Made by a program: the position numbers and the translations under genes. The notes below the pieces were generated by a model that saw only the letters and a program-made list of their open reading frames with translations, was not told the origin of the DNA and made no database searches. Below are positions 1 through 8,670 of a DNA stretch of 64,000 bases, piece after piece (position 1 is the stretch's first letter; each line of letters begins with the position of its first letter). Source of the stretch: Kineobactrum salinum (GTDB taxonomy: Bacteria > Pseudomonadota > Gammaproteobacteria > Pseudomonadales > Halieaceae); NCBI RefSeq assembly GCF_010669285.1, contig NZ_CP048711.1, positions 744,001 to 808,000 of the forward strand. The letters run 5' to 3'.

Positions 1-1729
1 AACCGCCCGACTTGAAGCCCTCCGAGATCATGCCGTACAGCAGGACATCGTCGGTGAGCGCGTAGTCGAGGCCAATCTTGCCCATCCAGCGGTCGGTCTC
101 GATGGTCTCCTTAAACACCTGGAAGGCATCGTTGACGTCGGGCGTGCCGATAACCGAGAAAATGTAGTTCGGCGAGTCCGGATTGTCATTGATGGTGCCG
201 CAGTCCCCGGGGCCCAGGCTGGCACCGAATTGGGCGTTGAGGAAATTGCCCAGGCTGCCATCCTCGGCGACAAAGGTACAGCCGGCCCAGTCGCGTTCCT
301 CCTCGGTGTAGCGCGCGCCCAGCGTCAGCCGCAGGGTATCGGTAAACTGCCACTCAATGTGGCCAAACACCGCAGCGGAGTCCGTTTCCTGCTCGTACTT
401 GGTATCCAGCTCCAGGATCGGCGTGGCGGCAAACTGGTCCACACCCCAGGGAATGGAACCAAATCCGAACACGGAATCCGCCATGAAGTAATGGTAGTAC
501 TCATCCATCTCATCCGTGGAATAGTACAGGCCCGCTATCCAGTTCAGGTTGCCGGTTTCACCGGCGATACGCAGTTCCTGCGAGAAAACCTTGAGGTCGG
601 TGGTGTTGATGTTGCTGGAGTCGGTATAAAAGCCGCCGTCCCAGTCGTTGGCCTCCACCCGTTCGAACTCGTTGTAGCCGGTGATCGAGGTCACGGTGGT
701 GCCGGCGACATCCCATTCCAGGCGGGCTGCAAAACCGGTCAACTGGTTGTCGCGCTGGGGGCGGATATCAAAGGTCTTGCCGGTAATCGGGCTGGTATAG
801 CTGTTGGTCCAGTCGGCTGCCTGGCTGTCATCCGAGGCATACCAGGGTGGGGTCTGGCCGAAGTTGCTACCGGTGGGCAGCAGGTATTCCTCCAGCGGTG
901 TGTAGGGGTTGCTGAACTCCCCCAGGCCGACCTCGGTACCACTGAACACGGCGTTGGCCTTGTTCTCCGACTTGTCGGTGACATAGTGGGCGGTCAGCTG
1001 CAGCCGCAGGGTGTCGGTGGGATCGAAATTGACGATACCGCGCAGTGCGCTGACGTCCTTCTCACCCAGCTCATCATCGCGGGTCGTGCTCTTTTGCCAG
1101 CCCTCATTGGACTGCGAGGTCTTGAAGGCCACCCTGCCCTGGACCAGCTCATTACCACCGGAAGCAAAACCTTCCACCTCATAGGTGGAGAAGTTGCCGT
1201 AGCTGGCACTGACACCTGCCTCAAGTTCGCGGGTGGGCTTGTTGCTGATAAAGTTGATCTGTCCCGCCGTGGTGTTGCGGCCATAGAGATCCCCCTGGGG
1301 ACCCTTCAGTACCTCCACCCGCTCGGTATCGAAGACCAGGCCGCGGGTCATCACGGTATACGGCATCGCAATTTCGTCGAAATAAATACCGACCGTGGAG
1401 GAGGCCGCGGTGGAATAGTCCTGGAAGCCGACCCCGCGGATTGAATACAATGGCACACCGGTGGCCGCGGTTTCATTCACGGTGAGGCCGGGGGTCATCA
1501 TCGCGATGTCCTCGGCAGTGAGCACACCGAAGTCCTTGAGCTGCTCGCCGGTGAAGGCATTGATCGTGATACCTACATCGTTCGCACTCTGGCTGCGTTT
1601 CTGCGCGGTGACCACCACCTCCTCAAGCTGGGCCGCCACAGTGTTGCCGGTAATTGCAAGGCCGGCCACGGCCACTGCGGAACTCAGCAGACTGCGCTGC
1701 AGGATGTTCTGATAGTTGACGTTTTTCAT
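1..1729 (-). CDS. TonB-dependent outer-membrane receptor, C-terminus cut by window edge
   Basis: The reading frame is open from the ATG at 1729 to the first base of the window, giving about 576 residues of the N-terminal part of a TonB-dependent receptor. A signal peptide is followed by a TonB-box-like LEEVVVTAQKR segment, then the plug domain with the VEVLKGPQGDLYGRNTTAG signature, then beta-barrel strands. The last 150-200 residues expected for the family lie outside the window. Such receptors import ligands across the outer membrane using TonB-ExbBD energy. The gene lies 24 bp downstream of the next gene on the same strand (an exported amidohydrolase at 1754-3514), so the two may be co-transcribed and act on the same substrate, which is inferred and not identified. 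No frameshift is visible. Confidence 0.93.
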   Translation of the reverse strand, partial: MKNVNYQNILQRSLLSSAVAVAGLAITGNTVAAQLEEVVVTAQKRSQSANDVGITINAFTGEQLKDFGVLTAEDIAMMTPGLTVNETAATGVPLYSIRGVGFQDYSTAASSTVGIYFDEIAMPYTVMTRGLVFDTERVEVLKGPQGDLYGRNTTAGQINFISNKPTRELEAGVSASYGNFSTYEVEGFASGGNELVQGRVAFKTSQSNEGWQKSTTRDDELGEKDVSALRGIVNFDPTDTLRLQLTAHYVTDKSENKANAVFSGTEVGLGEFSNPYTPLEEYLLPTGSNFGQTPPWYASDDSQAADWTNSYTSPITGKTFDIRPQRDNQLTGFAARLEWDVAGTTVTSITGYNEFERVEANDWDGGFYTDSSNINTTDLKVFSQELRIAGETGNLNWIAGLYYSTDEMDEYYHYFMADSVFGFGSIPWGVDQFAATPILELDTKYEQETDSAAVFGHIEWQFTDTLRLTLGARYTEEERDWAGCTFVAEDGSLGNFLNAQFGASLGPGDCGTINDNPDSPNYIFSVIGTPDVNDAFQVFKETIETDRWMGKIGLDYALTDDVLLYGMISEGFKSGG

Positions 1730-1753
1730 GCTCGGTTCCCCTCGATAAAGCGA

Positions 1754-3514
1754 TTATTGGCTGACTTGGGTCTGCGCCCGATATACAGGCCGGCCCTGGA
1801 ACAGGGTCAGTTTGACGCGGGTATCGCTGATATCGTCCGCGTCAATGGTAAACAGGTCACGGTCCAGCACAATCAGATCCGCGGACTTGCCCACTTCGAT
1901 GCTGCCCGTGGTATCCGCCAGACCCAGTGCCCGGGCGCCGGCCAGTGTGAATATGCGCAGGGCCTGTTCCAGGCTGACGGCCTGTTCGGGCCAGAATGTG
2001 CCGGGGTACTGGCCGCTGGGATCCCGTCGGGTCACCATCGCTTCGACGCCCAGCCAGGGATCTATTGTCTCCACCGCAGCGGGCCAGTCCGAGCCCGCCA
2101 GTACCGGAGCCTCCGCTTCCAGCAGGGTCTTCACCGGGAAATACTGCTCCCCGCGCGGCGAACCGACTGCGGCCACCACCGAATCCATGATCGGCGATGG
2201 ATGCCACAGGTAGGGCGACAGGTCGGCGACTGCGTCCAGCGCTGCAAACCGCGGCAGGTCGCTGTCATCAATATAGCCGGCATGGGCCAGCTCATGGCGC
2301 AGGCCGCTGTCACCATTGGCCTTGCGCGCCGCCGCTATTGCATCCAGCACCACCCGTACCGAGCGATCCCCGGCCGCGTGGATCTTTACGGTGTAGCCGC
2401 GCTTGTCCAGCTCGATCAGATCGCGAGTCAGCAGCTCGGCGGGCAGATGCAGGGTGCCGGCGCTGGCCGGATCATCCGCGTCCGTACCCGTGTATGGCGC
2501 CAGCATCGCCGCGGTGCGCGAGGATGTGGGTACGCCATCCATGAACAGCTTCACGAACCGCGTATGGACATTGTCACTTAGGTACCGCTGTTGCAGTTCA
2601 TCGATGTGGTCGTAGTCCAGCGGTTGCTCGCGGTGTCCATAGGGCGTCTCTATCGCCAGCGCCATGTGCACACTGGCCTGCCCTTCCCGGTCCAGGCCCT
2701 GGAACACGGCCATGGACTGCGGCGAGGCGTAGGCTTCTTTCATGCCGGTGATCCCAAAGCGATTGGCGATCGCCATCGCCTCCAGCGTACCCCGGCGCAA
2801 TTGCTGGTCCGTCCAGGCGGGCAGCTGGTCGGAGACACGCTGTTCGGCGCCTTCCAGCAGCAGGCCATTGGGCTCGCCGGTAACCGGATCGCGTACGATG
2901 GTGCCGTCGGCCGGGTCCGGTGTATCCGCGTCGATACCGGCCAGTTGCAGCGCCTTGCTGTTGACCCAGCCATTGTGATTGCTGTCATCGTTCAGCAAGA
3001 CCGCCTTGTCGCCGGAGACCGCGTCGAGAAACTCGCGGGGAGAATCGATGTCGTGGTTGTCAAAAAAGCCGCTGCTCCACTGTCCACCGCGAATCCACAG
3101 TGCCTCGGGGTTGTCGTCGACGCATTCCGCGACCCGCGCCGCTATCTGATCCGGAGTGGCGCTGAAGGGAAAACTGCATTCAAACAGGGATTTGACGCCG
3201 CCGCGCTGGGAGTGGACATGGGCATCATTGATACCGGGCATTGCCATCGCGCCGCCCAGATCAATCAGCTCGGTGGCCGCGCCCTGCCAGGCCTTGACAC
3301 CCTCAGCAGAACCGGCATAGACATAGCGTCCGTCCTGGACCGCCACGGCCTCGACCCAGGGCTGAGCCTCATCCACCGTGTAAAATCGGGCATTGTGGTA
3401 AATGGTATCTGCCGCGGTGCCTGTACCATCCGCCGTTGTTGCACCGGCACTGGCAATCACCGCGCAGCCGATCGCTACGGCCAGGGCGCCTGTCCTTTGT
3501 ATCAATCCCGGCAC
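1754..3514 (-). CDS. Exported amidohydrolase, YtcJ-like (amidohydrolase family 3)
   Basis: A 586-residue metal-dependent hydrolase. Residues 1-25 look like a signal peptide, so the enzyme is probably periplasmic. The composite beta-sandwich/TIM-barrel fold is recognised from GINDAHVHSQ near residue 94 (metal ligands H99 and H101), a later VKIHAAGDRSV histidine motif and a C-terminal LAGSDWPA aspartate motif. A closing IEVGKSADLIVLDRDL segment is typical of amidohydrolases. Length and layout match YtcJ-like proteins, whose substrates are mostly unknown amides or N-substituted compounds. It precedes the TonB receptor at 1-1729 by 24 bp, suggesting import followed by hydrolysis. It does not show the zinc-ligand pattern that would assign it to a specific known amidase, so the substrate is left open. 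Confidence 0.9.
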   Translation of the reverse strand: MPGLIQRTGALAVAIGCAVIASAGATTADGTGTAADTIYHNARFYTVDEAQPWVEAVAVQDGRYVYAGSAEGVKAWQGAATELIDLGGAMAMPGINDAHVHSQRGGVKSLFECSFPFSATPDQIAARVAECVDDNPEALWIRGGQWSSGFFDNHDIDSPREFLDAVSGDKAVLLNDDSNHNGWVNSKALQLAGIDADTPDPADGTIVRDPVTGEPNGLLLEGAEQRVSDQLPAWTDQQLRRGTLEAMAIANRFGITGMKEAYASPQSMAVFQGLDREGQASVHMALAIETPYGHREQPLDYDHIDELQQRYLSDNVHTRFVKLFMDGVPTSSRTAAMLAPYTGTDADDPASAGTLHLPAELLTRDLIELDKRGYTVKIHAAGDRSVRVVLDAIAAARKANGDSGLRHELAHAGYIDDSDLPRFAALDAVADLSPYLWHPSPIMDSVVAAVGSPRGEQYFPVKTLLEAEAPVLAGSDWPAAVETIDPWLGVEAMVTRRDPSGQYPGTFWPEQAVSLEQALRIFTLAGARALGLADTTGSIEVGKSADLIVLDRDLFTIDADDISDTRVKLTLFQGRPVYRAQTQVSQ

Positions 3515-3638
3515 ATTCAGTCCTCACTGCTCATTGATGAGTCCCGATCATAGACTGGCTTGAGGCCGCGGCGCTTGACAGAACTGGCCAATCCCTTGAC
3601 CAAAGCAACGCAAGGCGAGGGGTAGCCGGTAAGATCCG

Positions 3639-4721
3639 CTATTGATACCGGGCGGCGATTGCGTGTTCGCGGTAGGTTTGCGGTGTCTGTCCGACCCAGG
3701 AACGGAAAGCACGGCTGAAGGCGCTCAATTCTGAATAGCCCAGCTCAAAGGCAATCTCCGCCAACGGCATGGTGGTACGGCTCAGGTAGTATTTGGCCCG
3801 CTTTTCCCGCGCCAGATTCTTGACTTCCTGGAAACTGTAGCCTTCATCGGCAAGACGCCTGCGCAGGGTGCGCGGCGAGATCGCCAGCCGCTCGGCAATT
3901 TTCTCCAGCGTCGCCGTTTCGTCACCACCGCAGCGGATGACCTCCCGGCAGAGAATATCGACGAAGCCATTGCCCGATTTTTCCGAAACAAAGTAGGTCT
4001 TCATCGCGTTGACCAGAATCTCGTACAACATGGTGTGGCTGGTATAAAACCGTTCCTGCAGGTAGGTCCGGTCAAACACCAGCTTGTTTTCGGGGCGGGA
4101 AAAATGTACCGGGGCGTTAAAGAAGTCCTCCAGAATCCCGGCATTGCGGGCATCGCTATGACGGAACCACACTTCGCTGACCGGCACCGGCCTGCGCGTG
4201 GCGGTATTGAGTGCCTGTACCAGAAAGCCCAGCAGGTATTCGTTCATTTGCGACACGGCCACGCCTTCCGGAACGATGAGCCGGAAACTGAACTCGGCCA
4301 GGGATTTGTCAAAATCAAAGCCGGTTTCGATCGCGGTGTCGACATAGCGGTCATAGTGGCACAGACAGCGTATGCCTTCGGCCACCGAGGGTGCGGCCAG
4401 TACCGCGAGAATCAGCAGGCTTGCGGATTCGTAGTGATAGCGCTGCGCCATGTGCAGGCCCAGGCAGGGGTCCCCGCTGTAGCTGGCGGCCTGCTCCAGC
4501 AGGTTGACGACCTGAATTGCCGGCAGAGGCCGGTCACTCTCATCACAGCGCAGGGCTTCGATACCACAGGCCAGGAACAACGGATCCGGTGCCAGTCCCT
4601 TGTCCAGCAGGAAATCCCGTATATAGGCTACAAACCGCGGCGACAGCGTGGGTTCCAGGCCCCGCTGGGGGCCGCCACCACCGCCGCCGGGAGGATCAAC
4701 CCGCTGTCGTGGGCCGGGCAC
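3639..4721 (-). CDS. AraC-family transcriptional regulator (arabinose-binding-like N-domain)
   Basis: About 360 residues. The C-terminal 100 residues form a double helix-turn-helix AraC DNA-binding domain (ATLEKIAERLAISPRTLRRR, then LAEIAFELGYSELSAFSRAF). The N-terminal part resembles the PF12625 sensor domain found in OruR/ArgR-type AraC proteins. The longest frame starts at a GTG at 4721 and runs through an odd Pro/Gly-rich stretch, so the true start may lie slightly further in. The first clearly family-like residues are LSPRFVAYIRDFLLDKG. It begins 14 bp after the diheme cytochrome stop and is read in the same direction as the amine dehydrogenase operon, so it is a good candidate for its regulator. 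The effector is unknown. Confidence 0.88.
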   Translation of the reverse strand: MPGPRQRVDPPGGGGGGPQRGLEPTLSPRFVAYIRDFLLDKGLAPDPLFLACGIEALRCDESDRPLPAIQVVNLLEQAASYSGDPCLGLHMAQRYHYESASLLILAVLAAPSVAEGIRCLCHYDRYVDTAIETGFDFDKSLAEFSFRLIVPEGVAVSQMNEYLLGFLVQALNTATRRPVPVSEVWFRHSDARNAGILEDFFNAPVHFSRPENKLVFDRTYLQERFYTSHTMLYEILVNAMKTYFVSEKSGNGFVDILCREVIRCGGDETATLEKIAERLAISPRTLRRRLADEGYSFQEVKNLAREKRAKYYLSRTTMPLAEIAFELGYSELSAFSRAFRSWVGQTPQTYREHAIAARYQ

Positions 4722-4735
4722 GCGAAGGCCAGTGC

Positions 4736-5302
4736 TCAGGGTTGCAGCTGGCTGTAATAGGCCGCCAACGCAGCAAACTCCTTTGCGCTCAGCTTGCCGA
4801 CTGCAGCCTGCATCAATGGCTGGATGCGCTCACCGCGCTTGAAACTCAGCAATTGCAGTTCCAGATAGGCCGCGTGCTGACCTGCGAGGACCGGCCATTC
4901 ATCGGTGGCGGGCCTGCCGGCATAGCCGTGGCAGGCTGAGCAGTAACCCGCGAGTTGCCGGCCGGTGTCCACCAGCGCCGGATCCCCGTTGGCCGTCGCC
5001 ACCGCTTCCTGGTCAGCATAATATTCGGCAAGTTCAGCGATCTCGGCGTCACTCAGATTTTCGACGAAGGGCTTCATCGGCGGGTTTTCCCGCTCGCCAT
5101 CCCTGAAGGCAGTGATCTGCTGTTCGAGATAAGCTGCATTTTGTCCCGCCAGGCTGGGCCACTCCGGGTTATCGGAAACTCCAGCATTGCCGTGGCAGGC
5201 GACACAGGAATGGGTCTGCGCGGGGGTCTCGGCGGCAGCAGTTGCGGCCAGAGCAGAGCACCACAGCGCGACCCAGATCATGCTTGTCTTCATATCACTC
5301 AC
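4736..5302 (-). CDS. Diheme cytochrome c, c4-like
   Basis: 188 residues with a signal peptide (cleavage probably after TAAAETPA) and two heme c attachment motifs, CVACH (C33, C36, H37) and CSACH (C121, C124, H125). The two halves are clearly homologous: each has a W-P-x-LAGQ-x-AAYLE segment followed by F-x-x-GER and a proline-methionine region that could supply the axial methionine. This is the two-domain plan of cytochrome c4. Its start ATG overlaps the preceding cytochrome stop by four bases (ATGA), indicating translational coupling. In the amine dehydrogenase operon it would carry electrons from the TTQ enzyme or the monoheme cytochrome towards a terminal oxidase; this role is inferred from position. 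It is not MauG, which is a much longer peroxidase-like protein. Confidence 0.9.
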   Translation of the reverse strand: MSDMKTSMIWVALWCSALAATAAAETPAQTHSCVACHGNAGVSDNPEWPSLAGQNAAYLEQQITAFRDGERENPPMKPFVENLSDAEIAELAEYYADQEAVATANGDPALVDTGRQLAGYCSACHGYAGRPATDEWPVLAGQHAAYLELQLLSFKRGERIQPLMQAAVGKLSAKEFAALAAYYSQLQP

Positions 5303-5724
5303 TCTCTGTTAGTGGCTCGGGCCAGATCCTGCAACAGCCGCGCCCGGTGATGGTCGACTTCATTGAGTGGCTGTTGGCGAAGACGACCGACTTCCGCCGC
5401 GGTGTAGGGTTCGAGGGGCTCTTCCAGACTGTCGCCGGCAAAGGCGGTGATCATCCAGTTAAGGACCGCAGCCAGGCGCGCGTCACTCAACGCCGAGGTG
5501 GCGGAACCCGGTACCCGGACCAGATACTCGCGGCCTTCATCGCTATTGAGAAAAACCCCGACATGGTCTTTCATGCCCGGCACACCCACAGTGCCGGAAC
5601 CATCCGGTGTGTGACATCCCTGGCAGCTCATCTGATAATCGAACAATACCCGCCGCTGGTCGGCCTCTGCGGCCAGTGCCGGCCAAGTCAGCAGACAACA
5701 GGCTGTGAACAGCAGGAGTTTCAT
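5299..5724 (-). CDS. Monoheme cytochrome c of the amine dehydrogenase operon
   Basis: 141 residues from the ATG at 5724, chosen over a longer upstream frame because it gives a clean signal peptide (MKLLLFTACCLLTWPALAAE) and overlaps the preceding aauA stop by one base (TAATG). One heme motif, CQGCH (C34, C37, H38), lies close to the N-terminus, and a downstream VPGMKDH segment could give the axial methionine. The protein is periplasmic and the likely electron acceptor or relay for the TTQ dehydrogenase. Comparable small cytochromes c follow aauA in the Alcaligenes faecalis aromatic amine dehydrogenase cluster. Its stop overlaps the start of the diheme cytochrome. Confidence 0.88.
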   Translation of the reverse strand: MKLLLFTACCLLTWPALAAEADQRRVLFDYQMSCQGCHTPDGSGTVGVPGMKDHVGVFLNSDEGREYLVRVPGSATSALSDARLAAVLNWMITAFAGDSLEEPLEPYTAAEVGRLRQQPLNEVDHHRARLLQDLARATNRE

Positions 5725-6241
5725 TATTCCTCGAATGCCACACCCACCACGATCGCGGTGGAACAGTGATAGGTGGCGCTGCTGGTGCCCAGGCACCAGT
5801 TGATGTCGTTGGTCTTGTCCGGACGGTAGATCGGACGGTCGCCCTCATCGCGCTGGCACAGACAGGCGCCGCAGGATGACTTGCCACAACAGTCGTTGTA
5901 GGAGATCACATAGTTGCGGCCATCGGCCGGGTTGTGGCAGGTCCCGATCCAGGTCACCGGCGACATTTCAGTACCGGGGGACAGGTATTGGCGCTGCCAC
6001 CACAGCAATCGCAGAGAAAACCGTCTATCGCGCAGTAGCGCCAATAATCGCAGCTTGAGGGATCACCCTCCTCCGCCGGATGGGCCGGTCCGCCGCCGGA
6101 GGCTGCCCGCGCCACTGGCAGCAGTGGAATCGAGGCGCCGCCGACCAGCAGCGCACCCAGGCCCTTGAGCATGCCGCGCCGGGAGCTGTGCTGGGCCAGT
6201 TGCCGGCTGCGCTGTTCGAATATCCGGTCGATGAATTTCAT
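5724..6241 (-). CDS. aauA: Aromatic amine dehydrogenase small (TTQ) subunit, one frameshift
   Basis: Restoring one C in the C-run at 5976-5980 gives a 172-residue protein that is unmistakably the TTQ subunit of an amine dehydrogenase. It has a twin-arginine-type leader (SSRRGMLKG), a mature part rich in cysteines (CDYWRYCAIDGFLCDCCGG), and two tryptophans 51 residues apart, W98 in VTWIGTCHN and W149 in DINWCLG. These correspond to the tryptophan pair that is crosslinked and oxygenated into tryptophan tryptophylquinone. D73 and D117 match the conserved aspartates used in cofactor formation and catalysis. The similarity is closer to aromatic amine than to methylamine dehydrogenase. As printed, the sequence reads off-frame after NTCPP and would lack both tryptophans. 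The start overlaps the mauD stop (ATGA). Confidence 0.9.
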
Positions 6242-6882
6242 GCTTTGTCCGCCTCTGCCTTGTCTGCCACCGCCGTATCGTAATGTTGTACGGCTTCCCG
6301 CTTGCTCATGTACTCCTGGATTGACGCCACCTTGTGCTCCTTGGCCTCAAACAGGCTGTCCAGGTGCTCCCTGGAATTGATGATCCCCAGGGAAGCGATA
6401 CTGCCGCGCTCGTCGATCAATATTGCGTAGGGCAGTTTGGAAACCCCGTAGGTCTTGCCGGCCAGTTCGGACACGGCGTAGGGAAAGTCCGTCAATTCCT
6501 TGCGCGCGATATAGCCGGCGTGATCCTGCTCTTCCCCGTCACTGACGAGGATAAGGTCCAGCCAGGAGGACTCTGCGCGAGCTGCCGACTTCAGGGCAGG
6601 CGTCAATTCATTGCAGATCGGACAGTCGGGAGAGAGAAAAAATAGCAGTTGGGACCTGCCATCGCGGAGCCCACCGACCTCCTCGACTCCGCCCTGTACG
6701 GTGGACAGTGACAACGATGGCGCGGGCGCGCCCACTCGCAGCTTCTGGTTCAGCATCAGTGCGCCGGCGGGTGCCACCCGTTCATACAGTACACCGATCT
6801 GCCGGGCCAACGCGAGATTCACCAGCACCATGGCAACAAAGCCTATCCACAGTACGATGTTCGACAATACTAAAAAATCCAT
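6238..6882 (-). CDS. mauD: Amine dehydrogenase accessory protein MauD (thioredoxin-like)
   Basis: 214 residues from the ATG at 6882, which overlaps the mauE stop by one base (TGATG). An N-terminal membrane anchor (residues 4-26) is followed by a thioredoxin-fold domain with the redox motif CPIC (C87, C90) in FFLSPDCPIC. In the mau/aau systems MauD is needed for stable production of the small subunit, presumably by forming or isomerising its six disulfides in the periplasm. The C-terminus is an alanine- and lysine-rich tail that looks dispensable. It sits in the conserved order B-E-D-A. Confidence 0.93.
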   Translation of the reverse strand: MDFLVLSNIVLWIGFVAMVLVNLALARQIGVLYERVAPAGALMLNQKLRVGAPAPSLSLSTVQGGVEEVGGLRDGRSQLLFFLSPDCPICNELTPALKSAARAESSWLDLILVSDGEEQDHAGYIARKELTDFPYAVSELAGKTYGVSKLPYAILIDERGSIASLGIINSREHLDSLFEAKEHKVASIQEYMSKREAVQHYDTAVADKAEADKA

Positions 6883-7418
6883 CACGATCTCCCCCGCGCC
6901 AGTTGCTGGCCATTGCTGACAAGCTGCTCCGTGCACAGATACAAAATGATCAGGAACACAGCGATATATAGCGCCAGCCCCATGCCAGCCAGGCCCGCGG
7001 CAATGTCAGTAGTCCGTGGCGCCAGTGCCAGCAGTGCGAGGCCGGCGCAAATCGCGTTGCGTGCCACCAGGGCCGGACTTACCGCCAGGTCCGAGGCTGG
7101 CCCGGCGCAACCACAGCGCAGATCGCGGCGGCCGCGGGTCAATTGCAGGGCCATCAGCGCACCGTACAACACCAGCACCATCGCCGCGGCCAGCAGACCT
7201 GCAGCGGCTGTCACCGGCAACACCAGCGCCACCGCGATACCCAGTTCCAGCAACGCCAGTGGCAGCACCAGCCGGCGGGTGATGGGATGCTCAGGGAAGT
7301 AGGCCGAGATCACGCTGCCGAAGCGGGCCGGGGCCCGCAATTTGTGCAGGCCCGCGGTCGCAAACAGCCACAGCAGGAAGCCACTGATGCCGAAGCCGAC
7401 CAGATCGGGAACAACCAT
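6882..7418 (-). CDS. mauE: Amine dehydrogenase accessory membrane protein MauE
   Basis: 178 residues, mostly hydrophobic, with four to five predicted membrane segments and the DoxX/MauE-like start DLVGFGISGFLLWLFATAGLHKL. The single cysteine-bearing loop reads DLRCGCAG, matching the idea that MauE works with MauD in disulfide handling of the small subunit. It lies 2 bp after the aauB stop and overlaps the mauD start, so B, E and D are tightly coupled. In Paracoccus, loss of mauE prevents accumulation of the small subunit (established for the family). Confidence 0.92.
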   Translation of the reverse strand: MVVPDLVGFGISGFLLWLFATAGLHKLRAPARFGSVISAYFPEHPITRRLVLPLALLELGIAVALVLPVTAAAGLLAAAMVLVLYGALMALQLTRGRRDLRCGCAGPASDLAVSPALVARNAICAGLALLALAPRTTDIAAGLAGMGLALYIAVFLIILYLCTEQLVSNGQQLARGRS

Positions 7419-7420
7419 CT

Positions 7421-8614
7421 CTACCGCGCTCCGTGCAGCATCAGCGGTGTTTCCTGGCCAAAGCCGGTAATCGTCCGGATAAACTCACCGCTGCGCCCAT
7501 CGTACAGTTCCAGGCTCATATCCATCGGATTGGTGACCAGCAAGCGGGGTTCAGAACCGCGACTGACGGCCAGGGAAATCCCCCACTCGCGCAGCGCTAT
7601 ACGCTGTACCCGCTCCTGCTTGCGGCCATCGTATACCCAGACCTCGGAGCCGCCGCCATTGTGGCTGCCGTCCTTGGCATCGGCATGCATCAGCACATAG
7701 AACCGGCCCTGCCGATCCCAATCGATGATGCCGATGCCACCGGGGGCCCATTTTTCACCGCGCTCTGCTTCCGGCACCATGTGCCAGGGCTCGCCGGGGC
7801 TCGCAACTTTAGCGCCGATATCCACCGGATAAACCAACCCGTCGAAGGAGGGGAAATAGGCGGTATTGCCAATCACTGCCGGCCGTTCAAAAATGGGAGA
7901 GTCGTCGGAGTCGAAAAATGCATCGGTGCGCAGCTGTGCCACCACGCTGCCATCTTCCGCGAGTTCAGTACTCAGGAAGCGCCCGTCGGCGCACAGCGAG
8001 GAAAAGCCGCGCTCACCGGTGGGATAGGCCAGACTGCAGCCCGGGGTTGCGATTTCATTGACGATTTCCCTGCGCTCCAGATCTATCAGCGTCACCGACG
8101 CCGCGGGGCTGAAGTTGGCCACTGCCAGCCAGCGGTCATTGTCGATCAACAGCAACGCATAGCGCTCCGGCATGCCCATGAAACGCTTGCCGACAGGCAG
8201 GATGACCTCCCCTAACGGCGCCAGATTTTCCTGGTCCCAGATCGTCAGCACGTCGAGTCGCTGCCCACGCGTGCCGCGCGGATGGAAAGTCTCGGTGGCA
8301 TAGATCTCGCCACGACTGGCGGACTGGCGGATGTTGCCCATCAGCGAGACATTGAAGGTGCCCTTGACCTGCTCGGCGACGCTCTCCCGGGCGGTATCCA
8401 GCACGTAGACCTTGCCGTCACTCATGTGGAAAAAGGCGGCATCGTGGACCAGGAACCAGCTCTTGGGGTACTCCGCCGGCAGGGTCTCCACCACCCCGAT
8501 CGGCTCAACCGGCAGCGGCGGGGGTTGGTCCCCGGCTGCGGCAACCGCGGCAAAACCCAGGCCCAGGCCGCACAGCGCGGCCATCATGGTGTGGATAGAG
8601 GTATGTTGGCGCAT
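7421..8614 (-). CDS. aauB: Aromatic amine dehydrogenase large subunit
   Basis: 397 residues with an N-terminal signal peptide (MMAALCGLGLGFAAVAAAG) and a seven-bladed beta-propeller body. Segments such as FSPAASVTLIDLERREIV, CADGRFLSTELAEDGS, DDSPIFERPAV and KWAPGGIGIID align by eye with the Alcaligenes aromatic amine dehydrogenase large subunit far better than with the methylamine enzyme. With aauA it forms the periplasmic heterotetramer that oxidises primary amines such as phenylethylamine, tyramine or tryptamine to aldehyde and ammonium; the exact substrate here is unknown. No mauF-like gene precedes it, as in known aau clusters. It is the first gene of the B-E-D-A-cytochrome operon. Confidence 0.93.
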   Translation of the reverse strand: MRQHTSIHTMMAALCGLGLGFAAVAAAGDQPPPLPVEPIGVVETLPAEYPKSWFLVHDAAFFHMSDGKVYVLDTARESVAEQVKGTFNVSLMGNIRQSASRGEIYATETFHPRGTRGQRLDVLTIWDQENLAPLGEVILPVGKRFMGMPERYALLLIDNDRWLAVANFSPAASVTLIDLERREIVNEIATPGCSLAYPTGERGFSSLCADGRFLSTELAEDGSVVAQLRTDAFFDSDDSPIFERPAVIGNTAYFPSFDGLVYPVDIGAKVASPGEPWHMVPEAERGEKWAPGGIGIIDWDRQGRFYVLMHADAKDGSHNGGGSEVWVYDGRKQERVQRIALREWGISLAVSRGSEPRLLVTNPMDMSLELYDGRSGEFIRTITGFGQETPLMLHGAR

Positions 8615-8670
8615 GTTCCCGTTCCCGTGTTTTTAGCCAAGTATAGAGTCTTCGTTGCTGTCGTTCTAAC

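Noticed and set aside
230-1444. 404-codon plus-strand frame at the left end
   Set aside because: It is the antisense shadow of a TonB receptor whose frame is continuous from 1729 to 1 with all family motifs.
4736-5302. Idea that the diheme cytochrome is MauG
   Set aside because: Length (188 residues) and two homologous c4-type domains do not fit the peroxidase-like MauG of about 370 residues.
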